NCBI GenBank assembly: GCA_003862155.1
Contig: QOUV01000003.1
Span: 107,741 to 171,740 of the forward strand
DNA: 64,000 nt
Source of the DNA: Lachnospiraceae bacterium
GTDB taxonomy: Bacteria > Bacillota > Clostridia > Lachnospirales > Lachnospiraceae
Direction: 5' to 3'
Below are positions 18,254 through 26,849 of the stretch, piece after piece. Made by a program: the position numbers and the translations under genes. Position 1 is the first letter of the stretch. Each line of letters starts with the position of its first letter. The notes under the pieces were generated by a model. That model was not told where the DNA came from and did not search any database. It was given only the letters and a program-made list of their open reading frames with translations.

Positions 18254-18346
18254 AGCTCCGGAAGCCTTATAAATCAAAGCTTTCAGAGCTTTCAAATATT
18301 CGTGAGGCATGAGGGATTTGAAGCCGCGACAACCTGATTAAAAGTC
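18254..18346 (-). repeat. partial tRNA-Lys copy (distal direct repeat, att-like)
   Basis: 93 bases aligned without gaps to 20178-20270, with 5 mismatches by hand count. It covers the tRNA-Lys 3' half from the anticodon loop to the discriminator plus the following terminator. Mismatches break the T-stem, so it is not a working tRNA. Similarity stops inside the anticodon stem. Confidence 0.85.
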
Positions 18347-18514
18347 TGCAGATAAATGCCGTATTTAAGCCATTTGATACAATGCTTGATGATGCCCTAA
18401 AAGAGGACAAAGACAATACTTGACCTTGTCATGACTTCTCAGTATAAAAAAAATCTGAAACATATCCATAAACAGAAAAAAGATATTTCTGTTTTAAAAG
18501 AACTATTTTTATAA
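18341..18514 (+). pseudogene. remnant toxin-antitoxin fragment (YafQ/RelE-like stub)
   Basis: The ATG at 18431 opens a 27-codon frame, MTSQYKKNLKHIHKQKKDIS followed by VLKELFL and a stop. It resembles the N-terminus of YafQ/RelE toxins (TSQFKKDLKxAKKRGxDLSxL) and is cut off at about a third of normal length. The preceding frame, open from the tRNA-Lys repeat to 18423 and ending LDDALKEDKDNT, stops seven bases before that ATG, where an antitoxin C-terminus would lie. It looks like a decayed pair abutting the distal tRNA repeat. The family call is by pattern only. Confidence 0.45.
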
Positions 18515-18517
18515 TTT

Positions 18518-19561
18518 TTAAAACTTTCTTATTTCTTTTGCCAAACTGAATGGAATAATTTCTCCTGCTTTCGTCTCCTTATATGCCTTCTCCTCATGCA
18601 TATAATCTACAATGTCCTTGGCCTTATAATTTTTGAACTTTCCTATCACTTTATCCAAAATGGCCTTTTCACTATCACTCAATACAGAGTAATTCATTCC
18701 TACAGTTGGATAAATATGAATCATCGTATCATAGTTATAGCTAACCTCTTCTTTAACGTTGATGTTCTCAAGATTCATCAGACTATAATGGCCAATCGGC
18801 AAAGCCCCCATAGGTTCATGTCTATAAACCAATCCAGTCATGGCAACTCCATTATTAATAAATGACAGGGCATCGGAATACCACAACATTTTCATAAGTT
18901 TTACCTTATATAAATTTGAAACATTCTCCGCGATGTACGAAATCATTGCCTCAATCCTGTCAATATTCAATACCGTAAAACCATTTGAATCAGATGGTTC
19001 TTCAAACTCAACATATTCGCCTTCAAAAGTTTGGCGTGACAGATATTCCTTACCAAATGAATCAAGATTTTCGACAACTTTCTGCCTTATTTCCGTCCTC
19101 TTCTTTTGGGTAAATTTATCCGCATTTTTCTTTAAGAATTCCAACACTTTAAGCGGATTATCTTTGATCAGGCGAAGCATAGCATCATGAGCCTCATCCT
19201 GGATTGCCTTACTCTCATAGCGTGAAATAGTGGCTTCTCCCCATCCCAAAAGCTTGGCTAAATCAACCTGAGACAGCCCATATCTCTCTCTTGTCTCCAC
19301 TATCTCATTAGAACTAAGCAGGCCTTTTTTAATACGATAAGCATTTCTCGCATTCATGAGATTCTCATTGGCCATCGAGCCCGTTACAAATTCATTCTCA
19401 TTCTCATCAGAATTGGCACAAAAATAAAATCTCTCCTCGTAAGTTACCTCTTCTCCCTTTATCACAATTGATGTAGTACGTTTTCTCTCTTCTACTTCAT
19501 GTGTCTTGTCGCATACAGGACAATCCATATGAACCTTTCTCAATAATGTGCTGTCTTTCAT
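18518..19561 (-). CDS. MqsA-like zinc/HTH/Panacea-domain antitoxin
   Basis: A 347-residue three-part protein. The N-terminus has CPVC (C14, C17) and FYFC (C48), like the MqsA zinc region but without the usual fourth cysteine. A helix-turn-helix of Xre type follows at about 91-118 (ERYGLSQVDLAKLLGWGEATISR shortened here to its core). The C-terminus, about 205-325, is a DUF4065/Panacea domain (LMKMLWYSDALSF, YRHEPMGALPIGH), known to neutralise diverse toxins. The start at 19561 follows AAGGAGA at eight bases. Together with the small gene just upstream it forms a type II toxin-antitoxin module. Codon use is AT-rich compared with its neighbours. Confidence 0.85.
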   Translation of the reverse strand: MKDSTLLRKVHMDCPVCDKTHEVEERKRTTSIVIKGEEVTYEERFYFCANSDENENEFVTGSMANENLMNARNAYRIKKGLLSSNEIVETRERYGLSQVDLAKLLGWGEATISRYESKAIQDEAHDAMLRLIKDNPLKVLEFLKKNADKFTQKKRTEIRQKVVENLDSFGKEYLSRQTFEGEYVEFEEPSDSNGFTVLNIDRIEAMISYIAENVSNLYKVKLMKMLWYSDALSFINNGVAMTGLVYRHEPMGALPIGHYSLMNLENINVKEEVSYNYDTMIHIYPTVGMNYSVLSDSEKAILDKVIGKFKNYKAKDIVDYMHEEKAYKETKAGEIIPFSLAKEIRKF

Positions 19562-19586
19562 CTGTCTTGTCTCCTTAATTTTGCAA

Positions 19587-19991
19587 TTATGCATAAGGGA
19601 AAGTCATTTCATGCTTCGCATAGTGGAACGACACGCATAATACATGTCGCTGCTGATCTCCTTTAACCTTCAACTTCACATATATAAGCTTTCTGTTTAT
19701 ATATTTTCCAAACACAAATAATAAAGGTGGATTTAAATCATCTTTATCTATCAGTGTCTCAGAATATTCTTCCAAGACAAGTTCTTTCAACCTCGCTACG
19801 ACATCTTCCATGTCGTAATCAAGATCCAATAAAGTATATGGTGTCGAATATTGCTGGTCTTCGTCATGTTTGTGTTTTCTAATCAAAATAAAATCTTTAT
19901 CTATATCAAATTCTGGATTCTCAAGTACTGACTTTAACTTATCCAGAAAAGCAATGACTTCATTCTTTTTTGATTGGATACTTAGTTGAAT
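19587..19991 (-). CDS. MqsR-like candidate toxin with non-canonical start
   Basis: Small basic protein directly upstream of the Panacea antitoxin. The C-terminal half (LLFVFGKYINRKLIYVKLKV, then VLCVSFHYAKHEMTFPYA) resembles the MqsR-like toxins that pair with CPxC/HTH antitoxins; this is pattern recognition, not a search. The first ordinary start, TTG at 19886, gives 99 residues, but the frame stays open and protein-like for about 35 codons upstream (KKNEVIAFLDKLKSVLENPE). No ATG, GTG or TTG precedes those codons; an ATT at 19989-19991 lies eight bases after GGAGG (20000-20004). I therefore propose an ATT start giving 134 residues. A truncated 5' end is the alternative. Confidence 0.6.
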   Translation of the reverse strand: MQLSIQSKKNEVIAFLDKLKSVLENPEFDIDKDFILIRKHKHDEDQQYSTPYTLLDLDYDMEDVVARLKELVLEEYSETLIDKDDLNPPLLFVFGKYINRKLIYVKLKVKGDQQRHVLCVSFHYAKHEMTFPYA

Positions 19992-20017
19992 TAGAATCGC
20001 CTCCGCTCTGTTTTACC

Positions 20018-20055
20018 ATCAATTGATAGTATATCATCTGCTGATATTTTGTCAA
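20018..20055 (-). promoter_or_regulatory. promoter and operator of the toxin-antitoxin pair
   Basis: TTGACA (20050-20055) and TATACT (20028-20033) with a 16-base spacer. A perfect palindrome ATCAATTGAT (20018-20027) abuts the -10 and covers the start point, a suitable operator for autoregulation by the HTH antitoxin. The leader is only about 30 bases. Confidence 0.7.
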
Positions 20056-20169
20056 GCAGGATATCAGATTTAATAAATCAAGTTAAAAGTCTTTTAACCA
20101 GGGTACCCTCTTTTTTTGCAGAAACAGGCAGTATTTTACCACATTTTATTCGAACATCTGTATTTATTA

Positions 20170-20214
20170 AAAATAAAAGCTCCGGAAGCCTTATAAATCA
20201 AGGCTTTCAGAGCT
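20170..20214 (-). terminator. terminator of the six-tRNA operon
   Basis: AGCTC and AAGCCTT pair with AAGGCTT and GAGCT on the minus strand, followed by TTTTATTTTT. The same hairpin is duplicated at 18254-18290 within the direct repeat. Confidence 0.75.
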
Positions 20215-20270
20215 TTCAAATATTCGTGAGGCATGGGGGATTTGAACCCCCGACAACTTGATTAAAAGTC
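20178..20270 (-). repeat. proximal direct repeat: tRNA-Lys 3' half plus terminator (att-like)
   Basis: Ungapped match to 18254-18346 (88 of 93 by hand count). Here it is part of the intact tRNA-Lys. The pair brackets about 1.9 kb holding the toxin-antitoxin genes, with one boundary in the anticodon stem-loop, a known crossover place for tRNA-targeting integrases. No integrase is present between the copies. Confidence 0.8.
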
Positions 20271-20299
20271 AAGTGCTCTACCAACTGAGCTAATACCCC
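20227..20299 (-). tRNA. tRNA-Lys (TTT)
   Basis: A 73-base cloverleaf; anticodon loop CTTTTAA, acceptor GGGGTAT with ATGCCTC, no encoded CCA. Last gene of the operon Pro-Gly-Arg-His-Gln-Lys; its 3' half is one copy of the direct repeat. Confidence 0.95.
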
Positions 20300-20303
20300 A
20301 TCT

Positions 20304-20375
20304 CTGGGCCAGCCGGATTCGAACCGGCGAATGCAGGAATCAAAATCCTGTGCCTTACCGCTTGGCGATAGCCCA
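20304..20375 (-). tRNA. tRNA-Gln (TTG)
   Basis: A 72-base cloverleaf; anticodon loop TTTTGAT, acceptor TGGGCTA with TGGCCCA, G discriminator typical of tRNA-Gln. Four bases before tRNA-Lys. Confidence 0.94.
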
Positions 20376-20414
20376 ACGAATCCAACTGATATGTATACGG
20401 TGATAAACACCAAG

Positions 20415-20489
<75 letters not shown>

Positions 20490-20495
20490 ACAGTA

Positions 20496-20569
<74 letters not shown>

Positions 20570-20574
20570 ATAAA

Positions 20575-20645
20575 AGCAGGTGATGAGAATCGAACTCACG
20601 TATCCAGCTTGGAAGGCTGGTGTTCTACCATTGAACTACACCTGC
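20575..20645 (-). tRNA. tRNA-Gly (TCC)
   Basis: A 71-base cloverleaf; anticodon loop CTTCCAA, acceptor GCAGGTG with CACCTGC, T73 as expected for glycine. Confidence 0.95.
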
Positions 20646-20686
20646 GTAACTTCTCTATGTCTCTATGAAAAAACATTAAAACAAAA

Positions 20687-20761
20687 TCGAGGTGACAGGA
20701 TTCGAACCTGCGACCCCCTGGTCCCAAACCAGGTGCTCTAGCCAAACTGAGCCACACCTCG
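20687..20761 (-). tRNA. tRNA-Pro (TGG)
   Basis: A 75-base cloverleaf; anticodon loop TTTGGGA, acceptor CGAGGTG with CACCTCG, A73. First gene of the six-tRNA operon. Confidence 0.95.
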
Positions 20762-20808
20762 CTAATAACCTGCGCTCGCTTTTCACTTCTCTCGCAAACG
20801 CAAGATAT

Positions 20809-20837
20809 ATTCTATAGCAAACTGGCCTATCTGTCAA
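20809..20837 (-). promoter_or_regulatory. promoter of the six-tRNA operon
   Basis: TTGACA (20832-20837) and TAGAAT (20809-20814) separated by 17 bases, about 50 bases before tRNA-Pro. Confidence 0.85.
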
Positions 20838-20879
20838 GGACTTTTTTGTAATTTTTTCAAATTATTTCAAAAAGTTCTA

Positions 20880-21926
20880 CTAAATTTCCTCAGGCATTTC
20901 CCAGCTGTCTGCTTTTGCCTCGTAATCCTCTGCCAGGTCGCGGTACCTGTCGCTCTCCTCTCCGTCTGTCTGCTCTGAGAGTTTCGCGTAGCTGCGGCCA
21001 AGGCCTCTTAAGGCCGCGTCACCCGCGGCATGGACATCCATCAGTGGCTGCTGCTGAGAGGCATTTAAGTACCACAGTGCGGCATCATTGTATTCACCAC
21101 TGTCATAGAAAAATTCTCCGAGCTCCAGGCAGACCTCCGAGCAGGGCTCTGGCACTGCGAGAAGCCTCGATGTATAGAGGAGCATTCCCGGAGCATTTTT
21201 GTTAAGGCGGGCATCCTTTGCAAGGACCGCGAGAAGCATCTGGAGCGTGTCCACATCCATATCTCCTGAAATCGCGTCCCTGAAGATGTCGCAGCCACGC
21301 CTGATCTGCTCCGGAGTGCCGTTTTTGTAGAGTTCACGGGCGTACATTGCGTAGAGCCTGCGGCTTAACTTCCCGTCTCTGTGGTAGATATTTTCAAAGA
21401 TAGAAAAATCCCTTGCAGTGTGGAATTTTTCCGGCTCATGGTTTATCACTACATCAGAATCAAATACGAGCGGATCCGTAGAGACTGTCTCATGTACCGG
21501 GTCAATCCAGCGGAAAGTCCGAAGCCTCTTGAAGAGTTTCGGCCTGTACTCTGATTTTGAATTCAGGACATCGGAAATTCCCGGCTCGTAATAGTGCATC
21601 TGCACTATCTCGATCGCCGGATCTATAGCTTTGATCAGATTTTTAAAACGAATCTTGTTTTCCTCATCTAAGTACTCGTCTGCGTCCGCAGAGTAGATGT
21701 AGTCGCAGCTGCATTTGCTGAACGCGAAATTTCTGGCTGCCGAGAAATCGTCGATCCACTGAAAATCGTAGATCTTATTTGTGTAATTGGAGGCGATCGA
21801 CTTCGTGGAGTCAGTAGAGCCTGTATCTACGATCACGACCTCATCGCAGAGCGGCGCTATTGAAGAAAGGCATCGCTTTAGAACTTTCTCTTCATTTTTT
21901 ACGATCATGCAGAGTGAAACAGTCAC
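20880..21926 (-). CDS. family 2 glycosyltransferase with TPR-like C-terminus
   Basis: A 348-residue protein. Residues 1-about 200 are a GT-A family 2 domain: MIVKNEEKVLKRCLSSI start, DTGSTDSTK sugar-nucleotide loop near residue 37, and SADADEYLD near residue 80 as the DxD-like metal motif. The C-terminal part is helical with TPR-like spacing and may bind protein or glycan. Start is GTG after AGGAGGGATACA. Last gene of the long housekeeping run; acceptor unknown. Confidence 0.85.
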   Translation of the reverse strand: MTVSLCMIVKNEEKVLKRCLSSIAPLCDEVVIVDTGSTDSTKSIASNYTNKIYDFQWIDDFSAARNFAFSKCSCDYIYSADADEYLDEENKIRFKNLIKAIDPAIEIVQMHYYEPGISDVLNSKSEYRPKLFKRLRTFRWIDPVHETVSTDPLVFDSDVVINHEPEKFHTARDFSIFENIYHRDGKLSRRLYAMYARELYKNGTPEQIRRGCDIFRDAISGDMDVDTLQMLLAVLAKDARLNKNAPGMLLYTSRLLAVPEPCSEVCLELGEFFYDSGEYNDAALWYLNASQQQPLMDVHAAGDAALRGLGRSYAKLSEQTDGEESDRYRDLAEDYEAKADSWEMPEEI

Positions 21927-21987
21927 TGTATCCCTCCTGAAAAAATAATCGGATTTTTTTCCATTAATCAGAGAATTTTTCTCCAGA

Positions 21988-22842
21988 TCAATGGACTAAA
22001 GCCAGCACGGCTATTCCAAGGATGATTCTGTACCAGCCAAATACCTTGAAATCATGCTTTTTTATGTAGCTCATAAAGAAACGGATGACTACAATCGATA
22101 CGACAAAGGCAACTATGCAGCCTACGGCTAAGATTCCTCCCTCGAGTCCTGTCATAGCGTAACCTGCGTGAACGAATTTTACGATCTTAAGAAGTGATGC
22201 TCCAAGCATTACAGGTACTGCCAGAAAGAATGTAAACTCTGCTGCTACCCCACGGCTTACGCCTACCATGAGTGCTCCGATGATCGTAGCTCCGGATCTC
22301 GATGTTCCAGGGAAGATGGCTGCCAGAGTCTGTGCGATACCGATCCAGACGACCATAGAATAGCTCATTTCAGCGATCGAGTTGGCCTTAGGAGATCTTT
22401 TCCCGGCCGTCATCTCAACGATTATAAAAATAACACCGACTACGATCAGCGCAAGTGCTACAGGTACCGGATGATAGAACAGCTCATCAATCTTATCATC
22501 AAAGAGGACTCCTACCACCGCTGCCGGAATACAGCAGACAATGATTTTGATCCACATATCGAGAGAGCCTTTTTTCCAGGCCGGGCGCTGTCTTGTAGCC
22601 ATCTGACCATGCACCTTTACTTTCTTCATATACCATGGCCAGAGTTTGTTCCAGAACATGATCACAACGGCCATAATAGCTCCGAACTGGATTACGACCT
22701 CGAACATACTGTAAAAATTCTTCGAAACATTGAGTTTTACCCAGTTATTAAGCAGAATCATATGCCCTGTCGATGAGACAGGGAGCCATTCGGTTACTCC
22801 TTCTACAAGTCCGAAAAGAGCGGCTTTTAAGAGCTCGATCAT
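21988..22842 (-). CDS. uppP: undecaprenyl-diphosphatase
   Basis: Integral membrane BacA-type phosphatase that recycles undecaprenyl pyrophosphate for peptidoglycan and other wall polymers. 284 residues with about eight hydrophobic segments. The N-terminal LVEGVTEWLPVSSTGHMIL carries the conserved glutamates and serine of the active site, and IFPGTSRSGATI near residue 175 is the second signature. Confidence 0.95.
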   Translation of the reverse strand: MIELLKAALFGLVEGVTEWLPVSSTGHMILLNNWVKLNVSKNFYSMFEVVIQFGAIMAVVIMFWNKLWPWYMKKVKVHGQMATRQRPAWKKGSLDMWIKIIVCCIPAAVVGVLFDDKIDELFYHPVPVALALIVVGVIFIIVEMTAGKRSPKANSIAEMSYSMVVWIGIAQTLAAIFPGTSRSGATIIGALMVGVSRGVAAEFTFFLAVPVMLGASLLKIVKFVHAGYAMTGLEGGILAVGCIVAFVVSIVVIRFFMSYIKKHDFKVFGWYRIILGIAVLALVH

Positions 22843-22912
22843 TAATTTACTCCTTTTTGTATGTGTAAAATATGAGGCGGCAGATAAATGCCGCCAGTTT
22901 TACTGTTATTTT

Positions 22913-23905
22913 TTATAAAAATGAATAGTAGAGAATCGATAAGCACTCGCGCGTCGTATAAGTAGCCACACCCCACCAGTCTATAGCGGCAGAATATGCC
23001 AGGGCATTTGATCCGTGCACGAGAGCTTCATTTGCAGCGCGGTACTCATGATACCACTGCGTAACGATGACCACATTCGATACATCTTTCTTACTCATCA
23101 CAAGCGTGTTGATTGAGTTCGAAATGTTCTGTCTCGTATTGACAGATTTTGTTTCTGTCAGGATACGCTTTTTATCTATAACAGGTACTTCGCTGTAGTT
23201 TTTTTCCGGCACTCCGTGCATGTCACATGCCTGATAAAAATAATCTTTATCAGAAGATGCCTTTGTAGCATCTGTAAGGTACTGCTTCATGCACTCTGCT
23301 TCGCTTATATCCTCTCCAGGGCCTTTGCCGCCGCTTACTACGGCTACTGCCTTTGGATTTTCCGCCAGATAGAGTCGTGCAGCTTCTATTCTCTGACGCA
23401 GCATTATCGTAGGATTCGTTCCTCTGACACCACAGCCTAAGACAATAACGTTTGAGCTGCTGCCGGAGCCGGCCTCATTTACAGAGAACATCCTTACAAG
23501 TCCCTGAGCAAAAAATGCCACGATGATCAAGAGGATTACGATCCATGCAATAAGTCCGGCGTGGGATGTCTTGTCCCCATCGTATCCGATCGAGGTATCT
23601 GCGGTAAACCTTCCGAGACCGCCGCGCTCTATGAGCACTGTACTCCTGCCCATGTCGTGGTTGTACATCCTGTGAAGTCTGCCGCGCGTGCCTCCGGAAA
23701 CTGACTTGTCATATTCTCTCTTCGGTGCGTCATCTGCTGCCTTGCGGAACTGCTGGATTGCAAATATAAGTGCAAGCGCCGCCAGGACAAATCCTATGAT
23801 GCCACCGATATCAAGAATTCCGTACATTACGAGCGGAGGCAGATAAAGTACGAGCAAAAGGGCTGTTAGAATCAGCCCGATGACTCCTCCAACCTTATTT
23901 TTCAT
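22913..23905 (-). CDS. DUF218 (YdcF/SanA-like) membrane protein
   Basis: 330 residues: two N-terminal membrane helices (about 5-50), a basic cytoplasmic linker, a third helix near 120-140, then a DUF218 domain (VIVLGCGVRGTNPTIMLRQR, VVSGGKGPGEDISEAECM, TQWYHEYRA). The family is linked to envelope polysaccharide or vancomycin-resistance phenotypes but is not biochemically settled. Its place beside uppP fits a cell-wall role. Confidence 0.85.
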   Translation of the reverse strand: MKNKVGGVIGLILTALLLVLYLPPLVMYGILDIGGIIGFVLAALALIFAIQQFRKAADDAPKREYDKSVSGGTRGRLHRMYNHDMGRSTVLIERGGLGRFTADTSIGYDGDKTSHAGLIAWIVILLIIVAFFAQGLVRMFSVNEAGSGSSSNVIVLGCGVRGTNPTIMLRQRIEAARLYLAENPKAVAVVSGGKGPGEDISEAECMKQYLTDATKASSDKDYFYQACDMHGVPEKNYSEVPVIDKKRILTETKSVNTRQNISNSINTLVMSKKDVSNVVIVTQWYHEYRAANEALVHGSNALAYSAAIDWWGVATYTTRECLSILYYSFL

Positions 23906-23925
23906 AGATTAAAATCTCCCAATGA

Positions 23926-25323
23926 TCAGAAATCGAACTTGTCGTCGAAGTAATCCATCAGCTCATCTATAGCGACACGCTCCTGCTCCATTGAGTCACG
24001 ATCACGGACTGTGACACAGTGGTCGTTCTCAGAATCGAAATCGTATGTAACGCAGAATGGAGTTCCGATCTCATCCTGACGGCGATATCTCTTTCCGATG
24101 TTGCCTCTGTCGTCGTACTCACAGTTATATCTCTTTGAGAGCATCGAATAGACTTTCTGTGTTGGCTCTGCGAGCTTCTTCGAAAGTGGAAGGACGCCGA
24201 CCTTTACAGGTGCGAGTGCCGGGTGGAAGTGAAGCACTGTACGGATATCAGGCTTCTCCTCCGTTCCGATGTTCTCCTGGTCATATGCTTCGCAGAGGAA
24301 TGCTAAAACGACACGGTCTGCGCCAAGTGACGGCTCGATAACATACGGCAGGTACTTCGTATTCTTTACATCGTCGAAGTATGTCAGATCCTGTCCCGAT
24401 ACTTCCTGATGACGGCCAAGGTCGTAGTCAGTTCTGTCTGCTATGCCCCAGAGCTCGCCCCAGCCCCATGGGAAGGTGTACTCGATATCTGTCGTACCCT
24501 TTGAATAGAATGCGAGCTCAGCTGGATCGTGGTCACGAAGTCTTAAGTGCTCGTCGTTTATGCCGAGTGAAAGGAGCCAGTCATGGCAGAACTTTCTCCA
24601 GTAATTAAACCAGTCGAGATCTGTTCCCGGCTCGCAGAAGAACTCGAGCTCCATCTGCTCGAACTCACGGGTACGGAATGTGAAGTTTCCTGGTGTGATC
24701 TCGTTTCTGAAAGACTTGCCGATCTGTCCGATTCCGAATGGGATCTTCTTTCTCGAAGTACGGGCAACATTCTTGAAGTTTACGAAAATACCCTGTGCTG
24801 TCTCCGGGCGGAGGTAAACGGTGTTCTTCGCGTCCTCTGTAACACCCTGGAAAGTCTTGAACATCAGGTTGAACTGTCTTATCTCTGTGAAATTGTGCTT
24901 GCCGCATGATGGACATGGAACGTTGTGATCCTCGATCCACTGCTCCATCTGCTGGTTGGTCCAGCCATCGACAGAGCTCTCAAGCTCGATATTGTTATCA
25001 TGCGCGAAAGTCTCGATAAGCTGATCTGCCCTGAACCTCTCGTGGCACTCCTTGCAGTCCATCAGAGGATCTGAAAATCCGCCGAGATGTCCGGATGCGA
25101 CCCATGTCTGTGGGTTCATAAGGATGGCGCAGTCTACGCCAACATTGTAAGGGCTCTCCTGGATGAACTTCTGCCACCAGGCTTTTTTTACATTATTCTT
25201 AAGCTCAACACCGAGATTACCGTAGTCCCAGGTATTTGCAAGACCTCCATAAATCTCAGAACCCGGATATACGAATCCGCGGTTTTTTGCCAGCTGTACT
25301 ATTGTGTCCAGACTCTTTACCAT
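23926..25323 (-). CDS. glyS: glycyl-tRNA synthetase, single-subunit type
   Basis: Class II synthetase of 465 residues, the homodimeric bacterial/eukaryotic type rather than alpha2beta2. Motif 2 region [21 protein letters not shown] and motif 3 [10 protein letters not shown] (both shortened here) are present, and the C-terminal anticodon-binding domain begins near residue 360. Zinc-like CPSCGKH near 136. No T-box leader in the 16-base gap upstream. Confidence 0.95.
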   Translation of the reverse strand: MVKSLDTIVQLAKNRGFVYPGSEIYGGLANTWDYGNLGVELKNNVKKAWWQKFIQESPYNVGVDCAILMNPQTWVASGHLGGFSDPLMDCKECHERFRADQLIETFAHDNNIELESSVDGWTNQQMEQWIEDHNVPCPSCGKHNFTEIRQFNLMFKTFQGVTEDAKNTVYLRPETAQGIFVNFKNVARTSRKKIPFGIGQIGKSFRNEITPGNFTFRTREFEQMELEFFCEPGTDLDWFNYWRKFCHDWLLSLGINDEHLRLRDHDPAELAFYSKGTTDIEYTFPWGWGELWGIADRTDYDLGRHQEVSGQDLTYFDDVKNTKYLPYVIEPSLGADRVVLAFLCEAYDQENIGTEEKPDIRTVLHFHPALAPVKVGVLPLSKKLAEPTQKVYSMLSKRYNCEYDDRGNIGKRYRRQDEIGTPFCVTYDFDSENDHCVTVRDRDSMEQERVAIDELMDYFDDKFDF

Positions 25324-25339
25324 GATAAATTCCTCTCTA

Positions 25340-26038
25340 TTATTTATAAAAAATATAAGTAAGCAGTGCTGTACCGCTGTCAGACTGTTTTTTGATCTTT
25401 ACTGTGCCATCTTTCGGATCGCAGGTGACATTTTCGGCAAGTGAAGTGCCGGTAACTTCTCCCGGAACCTTTACACTGATGCCCCATTCCTTTATGATAA
25501 GCACTTTCTGTCCCTTGAACGCATCTGCACTGGCATCGGCAGACGCCTTGGAAGAAGTGCTCTTAAAACTTGTATCGCCAAAAGAGTACCCGGCTTCCTT
25601 GGCACCTTCAACAGTGCCACTGTAGGCATCGTATCCGGTGAAGTCCGAATAGACCGCCATATTCTTGTACTTAGTCCTGACGTAGTAGTGGTCACCTGAT
25701 CTCGCAAATCTCTTCAGCTGAACGGAACCCTCTCCATTTTTGCTGTTGTAGGACGAGATCTGTTTATTGACGAAATCCTTAAGCCCGGCCGCATCATCCA
25801 TCGTGCTGTTCTCTTCAAAAATGACCGACCCGTCACTTGAGAGCGTAAGCAGGTCACTCCGGCTCCTCTTTTCAAAAATGCCCGAAAGTGCTGTAAAAAG
25901 CACTACGATAACCGCTGCAAGTATCACCGCGGCTGTGATCAGCTGTCTGCGCCTTCTTTGGCGTTTTTTTTGAATTATCCTTTTTCTCCGCCTGTAAACT
26001 CTGATCTGTTCCGGCGTCACCTTATCTCTTTTATCCAT
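25340..26038 (-). CDS. hypothetical single-pass membrane protein
   Basis: 232 residues. A very basic cytoplasmic start ([17 protein letters not shown], about 15-33) is followed by one helix (about 34-54) and an extracytoplasmic domain with predicted beta-rich content ([20 protein letters not shown]). Not recognised. Position between recO and glyS suggests only cotranscription. Confidence 0.75.
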   Translation of the reverse strand: MDKRDKVTPEQIRVYRRRKRIIQKKRQRRRRQLITAAVILAAVIVVLFTALSGIFEKRSRSDLLTLSSDGSVIFEENSTMDDAAGLKDFVNKQISSYNSKNGEGSVQLKRFARSGDHYYVRTKYKNMAVYSDFTGYDAYSGTVEGAKEAGYSFGDTSFKSTSSKASADASADAFKGQKVLIIKEWGISVKVPGEVTGTSLAENVTCDPKDGTVKIKKQSDSGTALLTYIFYK

Positions 26039-26093
26039 ACTTTGACAATTATACGCCTTTTGTCTCCTTTTTCAAGTTAAATAACGTTTAACT

Positions 26094-26849
26094 TCAGTTA
26101 AGGAAACGCTCCGTTTTGAACTCGTGATCGAAAAATACGGTCCGAAGCCTTTTTACTATATAAGAAAAATCCTCTGCAGCTTCTCCTTTCAGATTAAATG
26201 AGAAGATCTTCCCGACAGGGGCAGAGAGCACAAACTGCAGGGCGTACATCACATATGGAGAAACCCGCACAGGCTGGCCTTTTATGAGATTTCTGCACTG
26301 CGCATCATAGAAAAAACATTGTGCCGGTGAAAAATAGTTCTCACCATTCACATCAAGGTGTTCTCCGCAGTGGTGGCAGGAAAACGGGTCCGGGTAGACG
26401 CCGTTTATCATCATCGTCCTGAGTTCAAAAATATTTCGAATAAGCTTCCTGTCGATCCGATGACCGAGGATGATCTTCAGCGCCACATACAAAAGATTTA
26501 TCCTCTCGCTCTCATCTGCCGCCTCATTTCCGAAATAGCCGCTGACCTCGAGAAAATACATGCCGAGGTAAGTATCGTCCAGGTCCTTTAAGATATCGTC
26601 GAACCTGGCCTGCTGCTTTGCTCCCCGAAGCGTCAGGGAATTCCTTCCAGCGTAGAATTCGAAATCTCCGAAGAAAAACGGATTGGTCGCGGCCAGCAGC
26701 GGACTTTTGGGCTTTGCTCCACCTCTGACAAATGCCGAGGCTTTCCCGAGTTCCTTCGTGAGGACTACGATTCGTCTGTCAGTCTCTCCTATCGGCATGG
26801 ATGAAAGCACTATACCCCTGGCCTTCAGAAAATTTTTGTCGTCAGACAC
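26094..26849 (-). CDS. recO: DNA repair protein RecO
   Basis: RecFOR-pathway mediator that loads RecA on SSB-coated DNA. 251 residues with an N-terminal OB fold (KARGIVLSSMPIGETDRRI) and a zinc-like CHHCGEHL near residue 160. The start is GTG at 26849, sharing one base with the era stop codon (TAGTG). Order era-recO is common in Firmicutes. Confidence 0.93.
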   Translation of the reverse strand: MSDDKNFLKARGIVLSSMPIGETDRRIVVLTKELGKASAFVRGGAKPKSPLLAATNPFFFGDFEFYAGRNSLTLRGAKQQARFDDILKDLDDTYLGMYFLEVSGYFGNEAADESERINLLYVALKIILGHRIDRKLIRNIFELRTMMINGVYPDPFSCHHCGEHLDVNGENYFSPAQCFFYDAQCRNLIKGQPVRVSPYVMYALQFVLSAPVGKIFSFNLKGEAAEDFSYIVKRLRTVFFDHEFKTERFLN

